From: Rhodoplanes sp.
Lineage (GTDB): Bacteria; Pseudomonadota; Alphaproteobacteria; Rhizobiales; Xanthobacteraceae
DNA length: 64,000 bases
Direction: 5' to 3'
Assembly: GCF_013377085.1 (NCBI RefSeq)
Contig: NZ_JACAAX010000007.1
Span: 99,033-163,032, forward strand
The notes beneath the pieces are model-generated. The model searched no databases. It saw only the letters and a list, made by a program, of their open reading frames with translations, and had not been told where the DNA came from. The position numbers were made by a program, and so were the translations under genes. Positions 1 to 9,004 of this stretch are shown here, piece by piece. Each line of letters starts with the position of its first letter. Within the stretch, counting starts at the first letter, position 1.

Positions 1-690
1 CTGCAACTCGTGATCGGCAACAAGAACTACTCGTCGTGGTCGTTGCGGCCATGGATCGCCATGACGGTCGCCGGGCTTCCGTTCGAGGAGATCGTGGTGC
101 CGCTCGGCGGTCCCGAGTTCAAGGCGACGGTCGGCCGCCATTCCGGTACCGGCAAGGTGCCGGTGCTGATCGACGGCGACGTGCCGGTCTGGGAGTCGCT
201 CGCTATTCTGGAATACCTGGCCGACAAGTTTCCGGAGGCGCATCTGTGGCCGGCCGACCGCGTCGCGCGGGCGCATGCGCGGACGATCGCCACCGAGATG
301 CATGCCGGCTTCGCCGCATTGCGCAAGGCGCTGCCGATGAACTTTTCGCGGCCGCCGATGCGACGCCCGCTCGGCGACGACGTCAGGCGCGACATCGCCC
401 GCATCGAGGCGATCTGGCGCGACTGCCGCAAGCGGTTCGGCGAGAGAAGCGCGGCCGGCGGGCCGTTTCTGTTCGGACGGTTCGGTGCGGCCGACGCCAT
501 GTATGCACCGGTGGTGTCGCGCTTCCACACCTATGCGGTCGAGGTCGGACCCGAGGCCAAGGCCTACATGGCGGCCATGATGGCGCTGCCGGCCTGGGTG
601 AGCTGGACCACGGCGGCGCTGCGCGAGCCGTGGGTTCATCCGAACGCCGAGCCGGACTGGCCCGACGTGCCGCGCATCGAGGTGGAGTGA
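1..690 (+). CDS. Glutathione S-transferase family protein (5' end outside window)
   Basis: The frame is open from base 1 and the N-terminus reads LQLVIGNKNYSSWSLRPW, the thioredoxin-fold start of a GST family that normally opens with Met plus one or two residues. The real start therefore lies a few bases upstream of the window and only one or two codons are missing. The motif GKVPVLIDGD (about residue 55) is the cis-Pro loop that binds glutathione, followed by WESLAILEYLAD, the Ser-containing gamma-Glu contact. The rest is the helical C-terminal domain. Total length of about 230 residues is normal. It should be a cytosolic glutathione transferase or GSH-dependent reductase; the substrate cannot be inferred. 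The next gene lies on the opposite strand. Confidence 0.85.
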   Translation: MQLVIGNKNYSSWSLRPWIAMTVAGLPFEEIVVPLGGPEFKATVGRHSGTGKVPVLIDGDVPVWESLAILEYLADKFPEAHLWPADRVARAHARTIATEMHAGFAALRKALPMNFSRPPMRRPLGDDVRRDIARIEAIWRDCRKRFGERSAAGGPFLFGRFGAADAMYAPVVSRFHTYAVEVGPEAKAYMAAMMALPAWVSWTTAALREPWVHPNAEPDWPDVPRIEVE

Positions 691-800
691 CCACGCCAAG
701 GACTCGCGCGGGCGCAAAAAGCAGGCGAGCCCGGCTCGCGCCAGGCTCGCCCATTCGGTCGCCGCTCGTGCAACGGCGACGATGCGTCCGCGGATCGTGA

Positions 801-977
801 CTACTTGTCGCCGCGCAGCGTGTCCTTCAGGCCGCCGACCGCGTTCTGCAGCTTGCCGGACGCCTTGTCGGCCTTGCCTTCGGCCTCGAGCTTGGCGTCG
901 CCGGTGAGCTTGCCGGCGCCTTCCTTGACCTTGCCCTTGGCCTGATCGATCGCGCCTTCGATACGGTCCTTGTCCAT
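801..977 (-). CDS. CsbD-like stress protein
   Basis: A 58-residue protein starting MDKDRIEGAIDQAKGKVKEG. The lysine/glutamate/glycine-rich heptad-like repeats (GAIDQAKGKVKEGAGKLTGD and LEAEGKADKASGKLQNAVG) are diagnostic of the CsbD family, small hydrophilic proteins induced by general stress whose molecular role is unknown. An AGGAGG ribosome site (minus strand, positions 984-989) sits 7 bases before the ATG and fixes the start. It is convergent with the upstream GST. Confidence 0.9.
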   Translation of the reverse strand: MDKDRIEGAIDQAKGKVKEGAGKLTGDAKLEAEGKADKASGKLQNAVGGLKDTLRGDK

Positions 978-1323
978 AGACTGCCTCCTGTTGTTTCAGG
1001 GGCAACGCTGCGGTCACCGGGGGGTTCCGCGATGGCGGTCCGGCGGTCGGTCGCAGCCGCGATGCGGGGTCCTGCAACCAGCGCCGAGATCGCGATTGCG
1101 ATCGGCCGTCGAGTCGTCTCGGCGAGGCCTTCCTGCAGTCGGAGTCGGTCGAGATCCCGTGTCGTCGGTTGGTCCGACGACCGTTCAACGCCTCGAGCCA
1201 AGCCGGGGGTTCTGGAGACCGCCGGCGGCTCCCGCGCATTCCGTCCACAGGAATGCCGCATTGGACGGCTCCCTGACGGGTCGGGGGACGGTGCCGGGAT
1301 CGAGTCCGGCGCGCGAATCCGAT

Positions 1324-1345
1324 CTTATACGCCCAATGGTATAAG
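1324..1345. promoter_or_regulatory. Inverted repeat CTTATAC-N8-GTATAAG
   Basis: A perfect 7-bp inverted repeat with an 8-base spacer lies 52 bases upstream of the ATG of the secreted Cys-rich protein. It is AT-rich in a GC-rich setting and also contains TATAAG, which could act as a -10 element. An operator or promoter role is inferred from position only. Confidence 0.35.
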
Positions 1346-1396
1346 GGCCGCGGCGCTGATTCGCGGTGGCCGATGCCACGGCTCACAGGAGGTCCA

Positions 1397-1660
1397 ATGC
1401 TTCGCTTGATTGTCGTTCTGGTGACTGCTCCCGTCCTTCTGGCCTCGGCCTCGGCCGCGCTCGCCCAATCGGCGCCGTTTCCGCTGCCGCTGCCGAGCAC
1501 GCGCGGCACCGACGAGGACCAGAAGGCGTGCCGCCAAGACGCCACCACGCTCTGCAAGCCCTATCTGGGCGACGACATGGCGGTGCTGAGCTGCTTCCAG
1601 AGCCAGCGGCCGAAGCTGAGCGTCTCCTGCCGCAAGGTGCTCGAGAAGTACGGCCAGTAA
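1397..1660 (+). CDS. Small secreted cysteine-rich-repeat protein
   Basis: An 87-residue protein. The start is the ATG at 1397, preceded by AGGAGG at suitable spacing; an in-frame ATG 24 bases earlier lacks such a site. Residues 1-23 form a signal peptide (hydrophobic core LIVVLVTAPVLLASASAA, cleavage after ALA). The mature part has four cysteines in the order ACRQDATTLC...LSCF...VSCRKVLEKYG. This resembles the cysteine-rich repeat found singly in many small alphaproteobacterial periplasmic proteins (PF00839-like). Two disulfides are expected. The function is unknown. Confidence 0.75.
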   Translation: MLRLIVVLVTAPVLLASASAALAQSAPFPLPLPSTRGTDEDQKACRQDATTLCKPYLGDDMAVLSCFQSQRPKLSVSCRKVLEKYGQ

Positions 1661-1726
1661 GACGAGCTTCGGTTGCGTCGCGCCGGGGTCCCTGGCGCGA
1701 CGACAGCCTCGACGACGGAGTCCCCG

Positions 1727-2707
1727 TCAGTCGATCCTCAGCACGACATTGCCGACGACCTGTCCGCTCTCGACGGCCTCATGGGCCGCCGCGACCTCGG
1801 CGAGCGGCATCACGCGCGCGATGTTGTGAACGAGGCGGTCCTGCGCGATCGCCTCGGCGATCATCGACAGGGCGGCGGCGCGTTCCTCGGCCGTCAGCTC
1901 GTAGACGAACACGAACTTCAGCGTGATGATGTTGGTGAGAAAGAAATAGAGCGGCATCGGCGCCTCGGCGGCACCCGTGCCGTAAATCACCACGGTGCCT
2001 CTCGGCCGCAGCACCTTGGGCAGCAGTGCCGCGTTGACGGCAATGTCGAGCTCGATCACGGCATCGACGCCGCCGCCGTCGGTCAGCTCGGCCACCCGGG
2101 CGCCGACATCGTCCTTCCGATAATCGATGACGTGATCGGCGCCTGCCGCGCGCGCGAGCTCCGCCTTGGCCGGAGAGCTCACCGTGGTAATCACAACGGC
2201 GCCGCGCGCCTTGGCGAGCTGGATCGCGTAATGCGACACCGCGCCGGCGCCGCCGCTGATCAGCAGCGTCGACCCGGCCCAGGCCTGTGCGGTCGCCACC
2301 ACATGGGCGGCCGTCATGGCCGGGATGCCGAGACAGGCACCGGCCTCGACGCTCACCGAGGCCGGCAGGGGCACGGCGAGGTCGGCGGGCAGCACGACGT
2401 ATTCGGCGCAGGTGCCGAAGGCGCGCTTCCACTGCGCATTCCAGGTCCACACCCGCTCGCCGATCCGCCCGGCCGGGACGCCGTCTCCGACCGCGTCGAT
2501 GACGCCGGCGCCGTCGCTGTGCGGGATCACGCGCGGATAGGCGATCTTGCGGGTGCGACCCGAGCGGGCCTTCACGTCTGACGGATTGACGCCGGAGGTG
2601 GCGAGCCGCACCCGCACCTCGCCGGGACCTGGCTGCGGCGTCGGCAGCTCGCCGACCAGCAGGACCTCGCTCGCGGGTCCGTTCTTATCATACCAGGCGG
2701 CGCGCAT
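1727..2707 (-). CDS. NADPH:quinone oxidoreductase-like MDR protein
   Basis: A 326-residue zinc-independent medium-chain dehydrogenase/reductase of the zeta-crystallin/quinone oxidoreductase type. The N-terminal GroES-like domain has PGPGEVRVRLATSGVNPSDVKARSG. The nucleotide-binding Rossmann fold starts near residue 150 with ISGGAGAVSHYAIQLAKARGA, an AxxGxxG-like dinucleotide motif. The catalytic zinc Cys/His set is absent, which fits the quinone reductase subgroup. It likely reduces quinones or enones with NADPH in the cytosol. The gene is monocistronic. Confidence 0.9.
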   Translation of the reverse strand: MRAAWYDKNGPASEVLLVGELPTPQPGPGEVRVRLATSGVNPSDVKARSGRTRKIAYPRVIPHSDGAGVIDAVGDGVPAGRIGERVWTWNAQWKRAFGTCAEYVVLPADLAVPLPASVSVEAGACLGIPAMTAAHVVATAQAWAGSTLLISGGAGAVSHYAIQLAKARGAVVITTVSSPAKAELARAAGADHVIDYRKDDVGARVAELTDGGGVDAVIELDIAVNAALLPKVLRPRGTVVIYGTGAAEAPMPLYFFLTNIITLKFVFVYELTAEERAAALSMIAEAIAQDRLVHNIARVMPLAEVAAAHEAVESGQVVGNVVLRID

Positions 2708-2975
2708 GCCGATCTCCCCATGCCATCCGACGATCTTCGCGCGGCCGCACCCGCGGTCGCCGCGTTCGATTGGTCCGGCGCATCATCATGGAGGCCGAGA
2801 AGCCGCACAAGCAGGTCGACGACGAGGTGCCCCCGTGCCTCGATGCCGATGCCGACGTCATGGAGCGGTGAGATACGGCGGAGCCCTCGGCGGCCCCCGC
2901 CTGAAACGTTCGCCCACCATCGGCGCCGCCACCCTGCCTGCGATGACCGCGTCGGATCGCCGCGTCTCGGGTGTA

Positions 2976-3155
2976 TCAGCGCTGCGTCAGCCGGTTCCAT
3001 TGCTCCCGCACCTGGGTGGCGGTGGCGTCGGCCGATTCCTTGACGACCTCCCAGTTGACGAACGGCCGCGCCGGCGGCGCGGCGGTGCTGTCCCGCAGGA
3101 AGGCGCCGCCGACGGCGACCGCGAAACCCAGCACGAAAGCCAACAACACACGCAT
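2976..3155 (-). CDS. Small membrane-anchored hypothetical protein
   Basis: 59 residues starting MRVLLAFVLGFAVAVGGAFLRD. The first 20 residues form one transmembrane helix or uncleaved signal anchor. The short tail (PFVNWEVVKESADATATQVREQWNRL) is amphipathic and probably lies in the periplasm. The open frame extends about 350 bases further upstream, but that extension has no domain content and the ATG at 3155 is the natural start. The gene is divergent from ndk. I do not recognise a named family. Confidence 0.55.
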   Translation of the reverse strand: MRVLLAFVLGFAVAVGGAFLRDSTAAPPARPFVNWEVVKESADATATQVREQWNRLTQR

Positions 3156-3381
3156 GCGACGTTCTCCCATGGGCCTGCGCCAGCCCACGCTCCCATGGGC
3201 CGACAGCAGCCCACGGTAGAGCGCCAATGTAACCGATCGAGGGCGGCGGAATTTTCCTTGGGACAGGTGTTCCTCTGCGGCAGCGAGCACATTATAGCTG
3301 CTCTGCGCGGCCCACGGGTTGCCGGCGGCCGGGCCCCCCGGTACAAGCCGCCGCCCGCTGGGCCCATGGAGGGGAGTTCTC

Positions 3382-3804
3382 ATGGCCGTCGAGCGAACGT
3401 TTTCCATCATCAAGCCGGATGCCACCGCCCGTAACCTCACGGGCGCGATCAATGCCATGATCGAGAAAGCCGGCCTTCGTATCGTTGCGCAGAAGCGGGT
3501 CCGCATCACCCGCGAGCAGGCGCAGACTTTCTACGCTGTCCACAGTGCACGGCCGTTTTTCGGCGAGCTGGTGGACTTCATGATCTCCGGTCCCGTGGTC
3601 GTGCAGGTCCTCGAGGGCGAGGGCGCGATCGCGCGCTATCGCGACCTGATGGGCGCGACTGATCCGGCGAAGGCGGCGGACGGGACCATCCGCAAAGCGC
3701 ATGCGCAGTCGATTGGTGAGAATTCCGTCCATGGCTCGGACGCGGCCGAGACGGCGGCGATCGAGATCGGGCAGTTCTTCTCCGGAAACGAGATCGTCGG
3801 CTGA
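3382..3804 (+). CDS. ndk: Nucleoside diphosphate kinase
   Basis: 140 residues, the usual bacterial length. It transfers the gamma phosphate of ATP to NDPs and dNDPs through a phospho-histidine. The catalytic loop GENSVHGSD places the active His at residue 117, and [11 protein letters not shown] opens the ferredoxin-like core. The start is the ATG at 3382 with a GGAGGGGAG ribosome site; the longer open frame is not homologous. A stem-loop follows the stop. Confidence 0.98.
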   Translation: MAVERTFSIIKPDATARNLTGAINAMIEKAGLRIVAQKRVRITREQAQTFYAVHSARPFFGELVDFMISGPVVVQVLEGEGAIARYRDLMGATDPAKAADGTIRKAHAQSIGENSVHGSDAAETAAIEIGQFFSGNEIVG

Positions 3805-3811
3805 CGTGAAA

Positions 3812-3829
3812 GCGGGGCTGAGGCCCCGC
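3812..3829 (+). terminator. Stem-loop downstream of ndk
   Basis: GCGGGGC-TGAG-GCCCCGC is a perfect 7-bp GC stem with a 4-base loop, 8 bases after the ndk stop. No T-run follows, so intrinsic termination may be weak or the hairpin may serve mainly as an mRNA 3' end stabiliser. Confidence 0.45.
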
Positions 3830-3914
3830 GGTCGCGCTGGTTGAGTTCAGTTCTATAGGGTAACGTAATGGGGACGCGGCAAGGTCGAAGGCCGGCCGCG
3901 TGCGGGGGCGCAGC

Positions 3915-4685
3915 ATGATCGCGGCGGATTATCTCAACCCGGCCTACTGGAGCGCGGTCTTTCAGAGCGGGCTCGCCGACATGGCCCAGCCCGTGTTCTG
4001 GGTCGCAGTCGGAAAGATCATCTGGATCAACATCCTGCTGTCGGGCGACAACGCCGTGGTGATCGCCATGGCGTGCCGCGGCCTGCCGCCGCGGCAGCGC
4101 TTCTGGGGCATGGTGCTGGGCGCCGGCGTCGCGGTGGTGCTGCGGATCCTGTTCACCATCATCATCGCCTCCCTGATGACGATGCCGTTTCTCAAGATCG
4201 CCGGCGGCCTGGCGCTGTTCTACATCGCCTGCAAGCTCCTGGTGCCGGACGAGTCCCACGGCGAGATGGAGGCGGCCGACCATCTGTGGCGGGCCGTCCG
4301 CATGGTCGCTGTCGCCGACATCGTGATGAGCCTCGACAACGTCATCGCCATCGCGGCTGCGGCAGGCGGTAGCTTCCTGCTCCTGGTGCTCGGCCTCGCC
4401 ATCAGCATTCCGCTGATCATCGCCGGCGCCGCCCTGATCATGACGCTGCTCGACCGCTTCCCGATCCTGGTCTGGGCCGGCGCGGCGCTGCTCGGCTGGA
4501 TCACGGGCGAGGTGCTGGCGACCGACCCGGCGGTCGAGCCGCTGCTGGTCGCCCGCTTCGGCCCCGAAGGGGCTCACCAGTTCGAGCTCGCGCTCGCCGC
4601 CCTGTTCGCCGTGCTGGTCGTGGTGGTCGGGGGCCTGTGGCGCCGCTCCCGGCTGCAGCGCGCCTCGGTCGAGCACAAAGCCTGA
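3915..4685 (+). CDS. TerC/YjbE-family integral membrane protein
   Basis: 256 residues with about seven transmembrane helices. The family hallmarks are ILLSGDNAVVIAMACRGLP (Asp-Asn in the second helix) and a repeated VMSLDNVIAIAAAAGG in the second half, the two acidic helix motifs of the TerC/LysE-like fold. TerC proteins are linked to metal (Mn2+) export, including metalation of exported enzymes, and to tellurite tolerance. ATG at 3915 is preferred over the upstream GTG because it precedes the first conserved segment (DYLNPAYWSAVFQ). I see no clear manganese riboswitch in the 110-base leader. Confidence 0.85.
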   Translation: MIAADYLNPAYWSAVFQSGLADMAQPVFWVAVGKIIWINILLSGDNAVVIAMACRGLPPRQRFWGMVLGAGVAVVLRILFTIIIASLMTMPFLKIAGGLALFYIACKLLVPDESHGEMEAADHLWRAVRMVAVADIVMSLDNVIAIAAAAGGSFLLLVLGLAISIPLIIAGAALIMTLLDRFPILVWAGAALLGWITGEVLATDPAVEPLLVARFGPEGAHQFELALAALFAVLVVVVGGLWRRSRLQRASVEHKA

Positions 4686-5327
4686 CGCGATGCCCGGCGT
4701 GGGGAGGGCCCCGCGTCACCGTCGGGTCGGCGCGCTGTCCAGCGGCGCGCTGAGCGCACCGCCGCGGCGACATCCGGGGCCGTCCGATCCGGGCCGAATG
4801 CGGGCCGCCGTTTCGGGCACGGCGACGACGATCGGTCCAATTTCACGACACGGCTGAGTACTTGGATGCGCTCGGCGTTCGTTGCGTGAGCACTGTCGCG
4901 AACCGGTGCAATATTCGGCCAACCTGAAACTCTTCTGTCCGGACAATCGCCTTACAGGTATTTTGTGGCCGTCGCCGCGCGGGGGCGGGCAGGCGTAAAG
5001 CTCGCTTTACGCTCAACTTTCAGCGCCGGCGCGCCGGCGTTGCAGGACATTGTGGCACTGCAGCAATCGGGACGATACTGTAGAGGCCACCCTACTTATG
5101 CGTTCTCGTAGGACTTCCGCGGCGAGCTATGTCGCTTTAAACTTGCGCCGGTCGCAGTTCTGTCGTTTATTGATTGCAGCAATCGGTTTTTGGCCGTTCC
5201 GGCCCGCAGTGCGTTTCAAAGAACGCTCACGTTTCGGATCTCCCCCAAAAAGCCGGGTTGTCACGCGGGATGCGAGCGATTGCATCCTGTGTTCATCGCG
5301 ACGTCAGATTTGATCAGGAGACCGACG
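4686..5327. other. Long intergenic region upstream of cold-shock gene
   Basis: This stretch of about 640 bases has no convincing gene. It holds a perfect palindrome GCGTAAAGC-TC-GCTTTACGC at 4993-5012 and an 11-base direct repeat GCAGCAATCGG at 5060-5070 and 5176-5186. The second half (from about 5050) is less GC-rich than its surroundings and probably contains the promoter and long 5' leader typical of cold-shock genes. An 87-codon open frame at 5050-5313 has no domain or ribosome site. Confidence 0.5.
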
Positions 5328-5531
5328 ATGCAAAAAGGCACCGTCAAGTGGTTCAATCCCACGAAGGGCTATGGGTTCATCCGGCCGTCGACCGGCGAGA
5401 AGGACGTGTTCGTCCACATCTCGGCTGTCGAGCGGGCCGGTCTCAGCACCCTGAATGAAGGTCAGGTGGTCGAGTACGAGCTCGTCACCAACCGCGGCAA
5501 AACCTCCGCGGAGAACCTCAAGGTCGCGTAA
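5328..5531 (+). CDS. cspA: Cold-shock domain protein
   Basis: A 67-residue single-CSD RNA chaperone. RNP1-like KGYGFIRP (residues 13-20) and RNP2-like DVFVHISAV are intact, with KWFN at the N-terminus. It binds single-stranded RNA/DNA and melts mRNA structure. The start ATG at 5328 follows an AGGAG site; longer in-frame extensions are leader sequence. A strong terminator ends the unit. The symbol is generic, since several csp paralogues are usual in these genomes. Confidence 0.95.
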   Translation: MQKGTVKWFNPTKGYGFIRPSTGEKDVFVHISAVERAGLSTLNEGQVVEYELVTNRGKTSAENLKVA

Positions 5532-5573
5532 GCGGCCGGCCGGCTTCGTCCGGCTTGCGGGTGCGTCCCGTAG

Positions 5574-5599
5574 CCCCCGGTTCGTCCGGGGGTTTTTTT
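5574..5599. terminator. Rho-independent terminator after csp
   Basis: CCCCCGG-TTCGT-CCGGGGG followed by seven T residues is a textbook intrinsic terminator 43 bases after the csp stop. The TAA of the convergent GST gene (5598-5600) overlaps the T-run. On the minus strand the hairpin lies beyond that stop but lacks a T-run. Confidence 0.9.
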
Positions 5600-6362
5600 A
5601 TGCGCGCAGCGTCTCCGGCAACGGCCGGCCGGCCTCCGCCGGCTTCGCTCCCGCCAGGTCCGGATAGCCCGGGTAGTAGCGCGCCGCCATGCGGCCGACA
5701 TAGCGCCTCAGATTGTCGTGGTGCTCGGCCGCGGTCCGCAGCGGCGTCACGAATTGCGGGCACAGCGCGCTGCAGACGAAAGCGAACACGGTGGCGTCGA
5801 CGGCGGTCGGCAGCGGGCCCATGAAGAACGGCTTGCCGCCGAGATGATCGGCGAGCGCGTCGATCGAGCGCCTCCCGAGCCTCAGCAGCTCGTCGGGGGT
5901 GTGGCGGGACAGGCCCTGCGCATGCAGGGCGCGGCGGACGCCGCGGCGGACCATGGCGATCACCAGGGGCCGCGCGGGCGCCGGCACCGAAGCGAAGAAC
6001 TGGCGCGGGCCGCGGTCGAAATTGGCGTCGTCGACCCAGCGGGCATGGACCAGCGCCCAGTAGAGATGCTCCTCGGCCATCTTCTCGAACGCCCAGGCGA
6101 CCGCCCGCTGCTCGTCGGACAGCCCGCGGTCGAGCTCGACGCCGTATTTCTTCTCGATATGCCAGCGGATGAAGGTCGAGTCGGCGATCACGGCGCCGTC
6201 GTCGTCCATGTAGGGCAGCTTGCCTTTCGGCGCCTTGCGCAGATTGCCGAGCGCGGTGCGGTAGGGCACGCCGGCCATCTTCAGGAGCGTCTCCGCCTTG
6301 GTCACGAACGGGCTCGGATCGGGCAGGCCGAAAGCGGGGCCGAAGCCGTACAGCGTGATCAT
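5598..6362 (-). CDS. Metaxin/FAXC-like glutathione S-transferase
   Basis: A 254-residue protein starting MITLYGFGPAFGLPDPSPFVTKAETLLKM. The N-terminal thioredoxin-like domain has KGKLPYMDDDGAVIADS, and the C-terminal domain is GST_C_6-like (PFFMGPLPTAVDATVFAFV). This pattern matches the Tom37/metaxin/failed-axon-connections branch of GSTs, common in alphaproteobacteria and often lacking classic GSH chemistry. The frame is open far upstream, but the homologous part starts at the ATG at 6360-6362. It converges on the csp terminator. Confidence 0.8.
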   Translation of the reverse strand: MITLYGFGPAFGLPDPSPFVTKAETLLKMAGVPYRTALGNLRKAPKGKLPYMDDDGAVIADSTFIRWHIEKKYGVELDRGLSDEQRAVAWAFEKMAEEHLYWALVHARWVDDANFDRGPRQFFASVPAPARPLVIAMVRRGVRRALHAQGLSRHTPDELLRLGRRSIDALADHLGGKPFFMGPLPTAVDATVFAFVCSALCPQFVTPLRTAAEHHDNLRRYVGRMAARYYPGYPDLAGAKPAEAGRPLPETLRA

Positions 6363-6505
6363 GGGGGGCACCTCCGGACCTTCGATCGCGGGGGACGTCG
6401 ACCGCGACGGTTCGATTGCATGGATGATTTGGCGGTGCGCCATGGCAGCACCATGACGGAGCCGCCCCCTGATCCGAAGTGTCGCGCGAAAGGGTGCCGC
6501 TGCCG

Positions 6506-7180
6506 TCAGACCGCCGGGGCGATCAGCAGTCCCGCCGGGGCGCTGGCGCCGGCGATCCGGCAGCGACCGGCCTCGACGTTGATCCGTCCCTCGGCGAGCC
6601 AGCGCAAGGCGAGCGGGTAGAGGCGGTGCTCGACCGCGAGCACCCGCGCCGCCAGGGTGTCGGGCGTGTCGTCGTCGCCGACCGGCACGGCGCCCTGGAC
6701 GACGATCGGGCCGGAGTCCATCTCGGGGACGACCAGATGAACGGTCGCCCCGTGCAGCCGCACCCCGGCGGCGAGCGCCCTTGCATGGGTGTCGAGCCCC
6801 TTGAAGGCCGGCAGCAGGGCCGGGTGGACGTTGATCATCCGCCCCTCCCAGCGCCCGACGAACCACGGGGTGAGCAGCCGCATGAAGCCGGCGAGACACA
6901 CAAAGGCGATGCCATGTGCCTGAAGCGCCGCATCAAGCGCGCGCTCGAAGCCCTCGCGATTCTTGCCGAAATCCTTGTGGTCGACGACCTCGGTGGTGAT
7001 CCCGGCCGCGGCCGCCCGGGCAAGGCCGGCGGCATCCGGCCGGTTCGACAGGACGAGGGCGATCTCGGCCGGGAAGGCCGGGTCGGCCGCCGCCTCGATC
7101 AGGGCCGCCATGTTGGAGCCGCGCCCGGAGATCAGGATCGCGACCTTGGCGCGTCCCGCCGTCATGGCTCCCGCGGCCAT
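6506..7180 (-). CDS. purN: Phosphoribosylglycinamide formyltransferase
   Basis: 224 residues. It transfers formyl from 10-formyl-THF to GAR, the third step of purine synthesis. KVAILISGRGSNMAALI is the GAR-binding Rossmann start. MINVHPALLPAFKGLDTH carries the catalytic N-x-H signature (Asn and His), and the final catalytic Asp is in VPEMDSGPIVVQ. The gene sits 3 bases after purM in the same orientation, so the two are cotranscribed and probably translationally coupled. Confidence 0.97.
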   Translation of the reverse strand: MAAGAMTAGRAKVAILISGRGSNMAALIEAAADPAFPAEIALVLSNRPDAAGLARAAAAGITTEVVDHKDFGKNREGFERALDAALQAHGIAFVCLAGFMRLLTPWFVGRWEGRMINVHPALLPAFKGLDTHARALAAGVRLHGATVHLVVPEMDSGPIVVQGAVPVGDDDTPDTLAARVLAVEHRLYPLALRWLAEGRINVEAGRCRIAGASAPAGLLIAPAV

Positions 7181-7183
7181 CGC

Positions 7184-8260
7184 TCAGGCCTCCAGGGCGA
7201 GCCGGCCCGCATAGGTCACCCGCTCGCCATCCTCCGCCGCGGCGACCACCCGGCCGATCCGGGCGACCCGCTCGCCGGCCCGGGTCAGGGCGGCCTCGAC
7301 GGCGTCGGTCTCGTCGGGAGCGACAACCGCCACCATGCCGATGCCGCAGTTGAAGGTGCGCAGCATCTCGGGCGCGGCGACGCGGCCCGCCGCGGCCAGC
7401 CAACGGAACACCGGCAGCACCGGCACGGCGTCGAGATCGATCCGCACCCCGAGCCCCTTGCCGAGCACCCGCGGAATGTTGTCCGGGAAGCCGCCGCCGG
7501 TGATGTGGGCGAAGGCCTTGATGGCGCGGGTCTCACGCATCGCCGTGAGGCAGCCGGCGACGTAGATCCGGGTCGGCGTCAGCAGCACCTCGCCGAGCGA
7601 GCGGGCCTTGTCGAACGGGGCAGGAGCTTCCCAGCCGAAGCCGGACTGCTCGACGATCCGGCGCACCAGCGAGTAGCCGTTGGAGTGGACGCCGGAGGAG
7701 GCCAGGCCGAGCACGACGTCGCCCTCCGCCACCGGCCGCGGCAGCAGGCCGCCGCGCTCGGCGGCGCCGACCGCGAAGCCGGCGAGGTCGTAGTCGTCGC
7801 CCTGGTAGACACCCGGCATCTCCGCCGTCTCGCCGCCGATCAGGGCGCAGCCGGCCTCCTTGCAGCCCGCCGCGATGCCGGCGACGATCTTGGCCGCGCG
7901 CTCCGGGACAAGGCGACCGCAGGCGAAATAGTCGAGGAAGAAGAGCGGCTCGGCGCCCTGCACCACGAGGTCGTTGACCGACATGGCGACGAGATCGATG
8001 CCGATCGTGTCGTGCCGGCCCGTCTCGATGGCGATCTTGACCTTGGTGCCGACCCCATCGGTCGCCGCCACCAGGACCGGATCCTTGAAGCCGGCCGGCT
8101 TGAGGTCGAACACCGCCCCGAAGCCGCCGATCTCGGCGTCGGCGCCCGGCCGCCGGGTCGCCCGGACCAGCGGCTTGATCAGGTCGACCAAGCGGTTTCC
8201 AGCGTCGATGTCGACGCCGGCGGCGGCATAGGTCAAGCCCGGTCGGTTGGTCTCACGCAT
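7184..8260 (-). CDS. purM: Phosphoribosylformylglycinamidine cyclo-ligase (AIR synthetase)
   Basis: 358 residues. It makes AIR from FGAM with ATP, the fifth purine step. It starts [22 protein letters not shown], typical of PurM. The ATP/Mg site appears as [12 protein letters not shown] and the conserved [13 protein letters not shown] follows. The start ATG at 8258-8260 is the first in the family alignment. It heads the purM-purN operon and is divergent from the CDP-alcohol phosphatidyltransferase gene. Confidence 0.98.
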   Translation of the reverse strand: MRETNRPGLTYAAAGVDIDAGNRLVDLIKPLVRATRRPGADAEIGGFGAVFDLKPAGFKDPVLVAATDGVGTKVKIAIETGRHDTIGIDLVAMSVNDLVVQGAEPLFFLDYFACGRLVPERAAKIVAGIAAGCKEAGCALIGGETAEMPGVYQGDDYDLAGFAVGAAERGGLLPRPVAEGDVVLGLASSGVHSNGYSLVRRIVEQSGFGWEAPAPFDKARSLGEVLLTPTRIYVAGCLTAMRETRAIKAFAHITGGGFPDNIPRVLGKGLGVRIDLDAVPVLPVFRWLAAAGRVAAPEMLRTFNCGIGMVAVVAPDETDAVEAALTRAGERVARIGRVVAAAEDGERVTYAGRLALEA

Positions 8261-8455
8261 GGGGGACGACCTCGAAGGCCCGTGACGTCGAAGATGGGGG
8301 GTCGTACGTGGGAATCGGGCCTAGCGCAACGATCCTGAGCACAATATGAAGCCAGTGCTTACCGTTCGAGTTGCCATTCGACTTGCCAGTGGACTTTCCA
8401 ACGTGCTGCCTGCGTGCCGCATCGGTGGCCGGGTCCGCGTGAGCCGGGGTCAATC

Positions 8456-9004
8456 GTGAATCTTCCGAATGTCGTGACTATTGCGCGTATCCTCCTCGTC
8501 CCGGTGCTGGTCTGGGCCATCGCGGCAGGCGAGATGCGGCTCGCGTTCATCCTTTTCGTGGCGGCCGGGGTCAGCGACGCGGTCGACGGCTTCGTCGCCA
8601 AGCGCTTCGGCATGACCACCGAGATCGGTGCCCACCTCGACCCGCTGGCCGACAAGATGCTGATCATCGCGATCTTCGTCGGGCTCGGCTGGTTCGGGAA
8701 GATCCCGCTGTGGCTGGTGATCCTGGTGGTGTCCCGCGACATCCTGATCATCGGGGGCGTGATGTTCGCGATGCTGCTCGGGCGACCCATCACGGTGCGG
8801 CCGCTGTGGATCTCGAAGGTCAACACGGTGGCCCAGATCGTCTTCGCCTCGGTGGTGCTGGCGGCGCTCGGCTTCGACTTCGATGCGGAGCCCGCCCAGT
8901 CCATCATCATGTATCTGGTGGCGATCCTGACGCTGCTGTCGATCGGCTTCTACACCCGCGAATGGGTGCGGCACATGAACGCCACGGAAGGCGAGTCCGG
9001 CTGA
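8456..9004 (+). CDS. CDP-alcohol phosphatidyltransferase family protein
   Basis: 182 residues with about five transmembrane helices. The diagnostic motif D-x2-DG-x2-A(K/R)-x8-G-x3-D-x3-D reads [10 protein letters not shown]...GAHLDPLAD, with Lys replacing the usual Arg. Such enzymes condense CDP-diacylglycerol with an alcohol (for PgsA, glycerol-3-phosphate) at the inner membrane. The start is the GTG at 8456 ([13 protein letters not shown]). The stop overlaps the next start as TGATG, so it is coupled to hdaA. Whether it makes phosphatidylglycerophosphate cannot be told from the sequence, so no symbol is given. Confidence 0.88.
   Translation: MNLPNVVTIARILLVPVLVWAIAAGEMRLAFILFVAAGVSDAVDGFVAKRFGMTTEIGAHLDPLADKMLIIAIFVGLGWFGKIPLWLVILVVSRDILIIGGVMFAMLLGRPITVRPLWISKVNTVAQIVFASVVLAALGFDFDAEPAQSIIMYLVAILTLLSIGFYTREWVRHMNATEGESG

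Noticed and set aside
2788..2871. Tiny frame of 27 residues (MEAEKPHKQVDDEVPPC...)
   Set aside because: Short, no ribosome site, no recognised family. It may be real but cannot be supported.
3830..3914. Manganese riboswitch before the TerC-family gene
   Set aside because: The leader is short and lacks the conserved internal-loop sequence of the yybP-ykoY class.
5050..5313. 87-codon frame in the cold-shock leader
   Set aside because: No ribosome site or domain; overlaps the expected csp promoter and leader.
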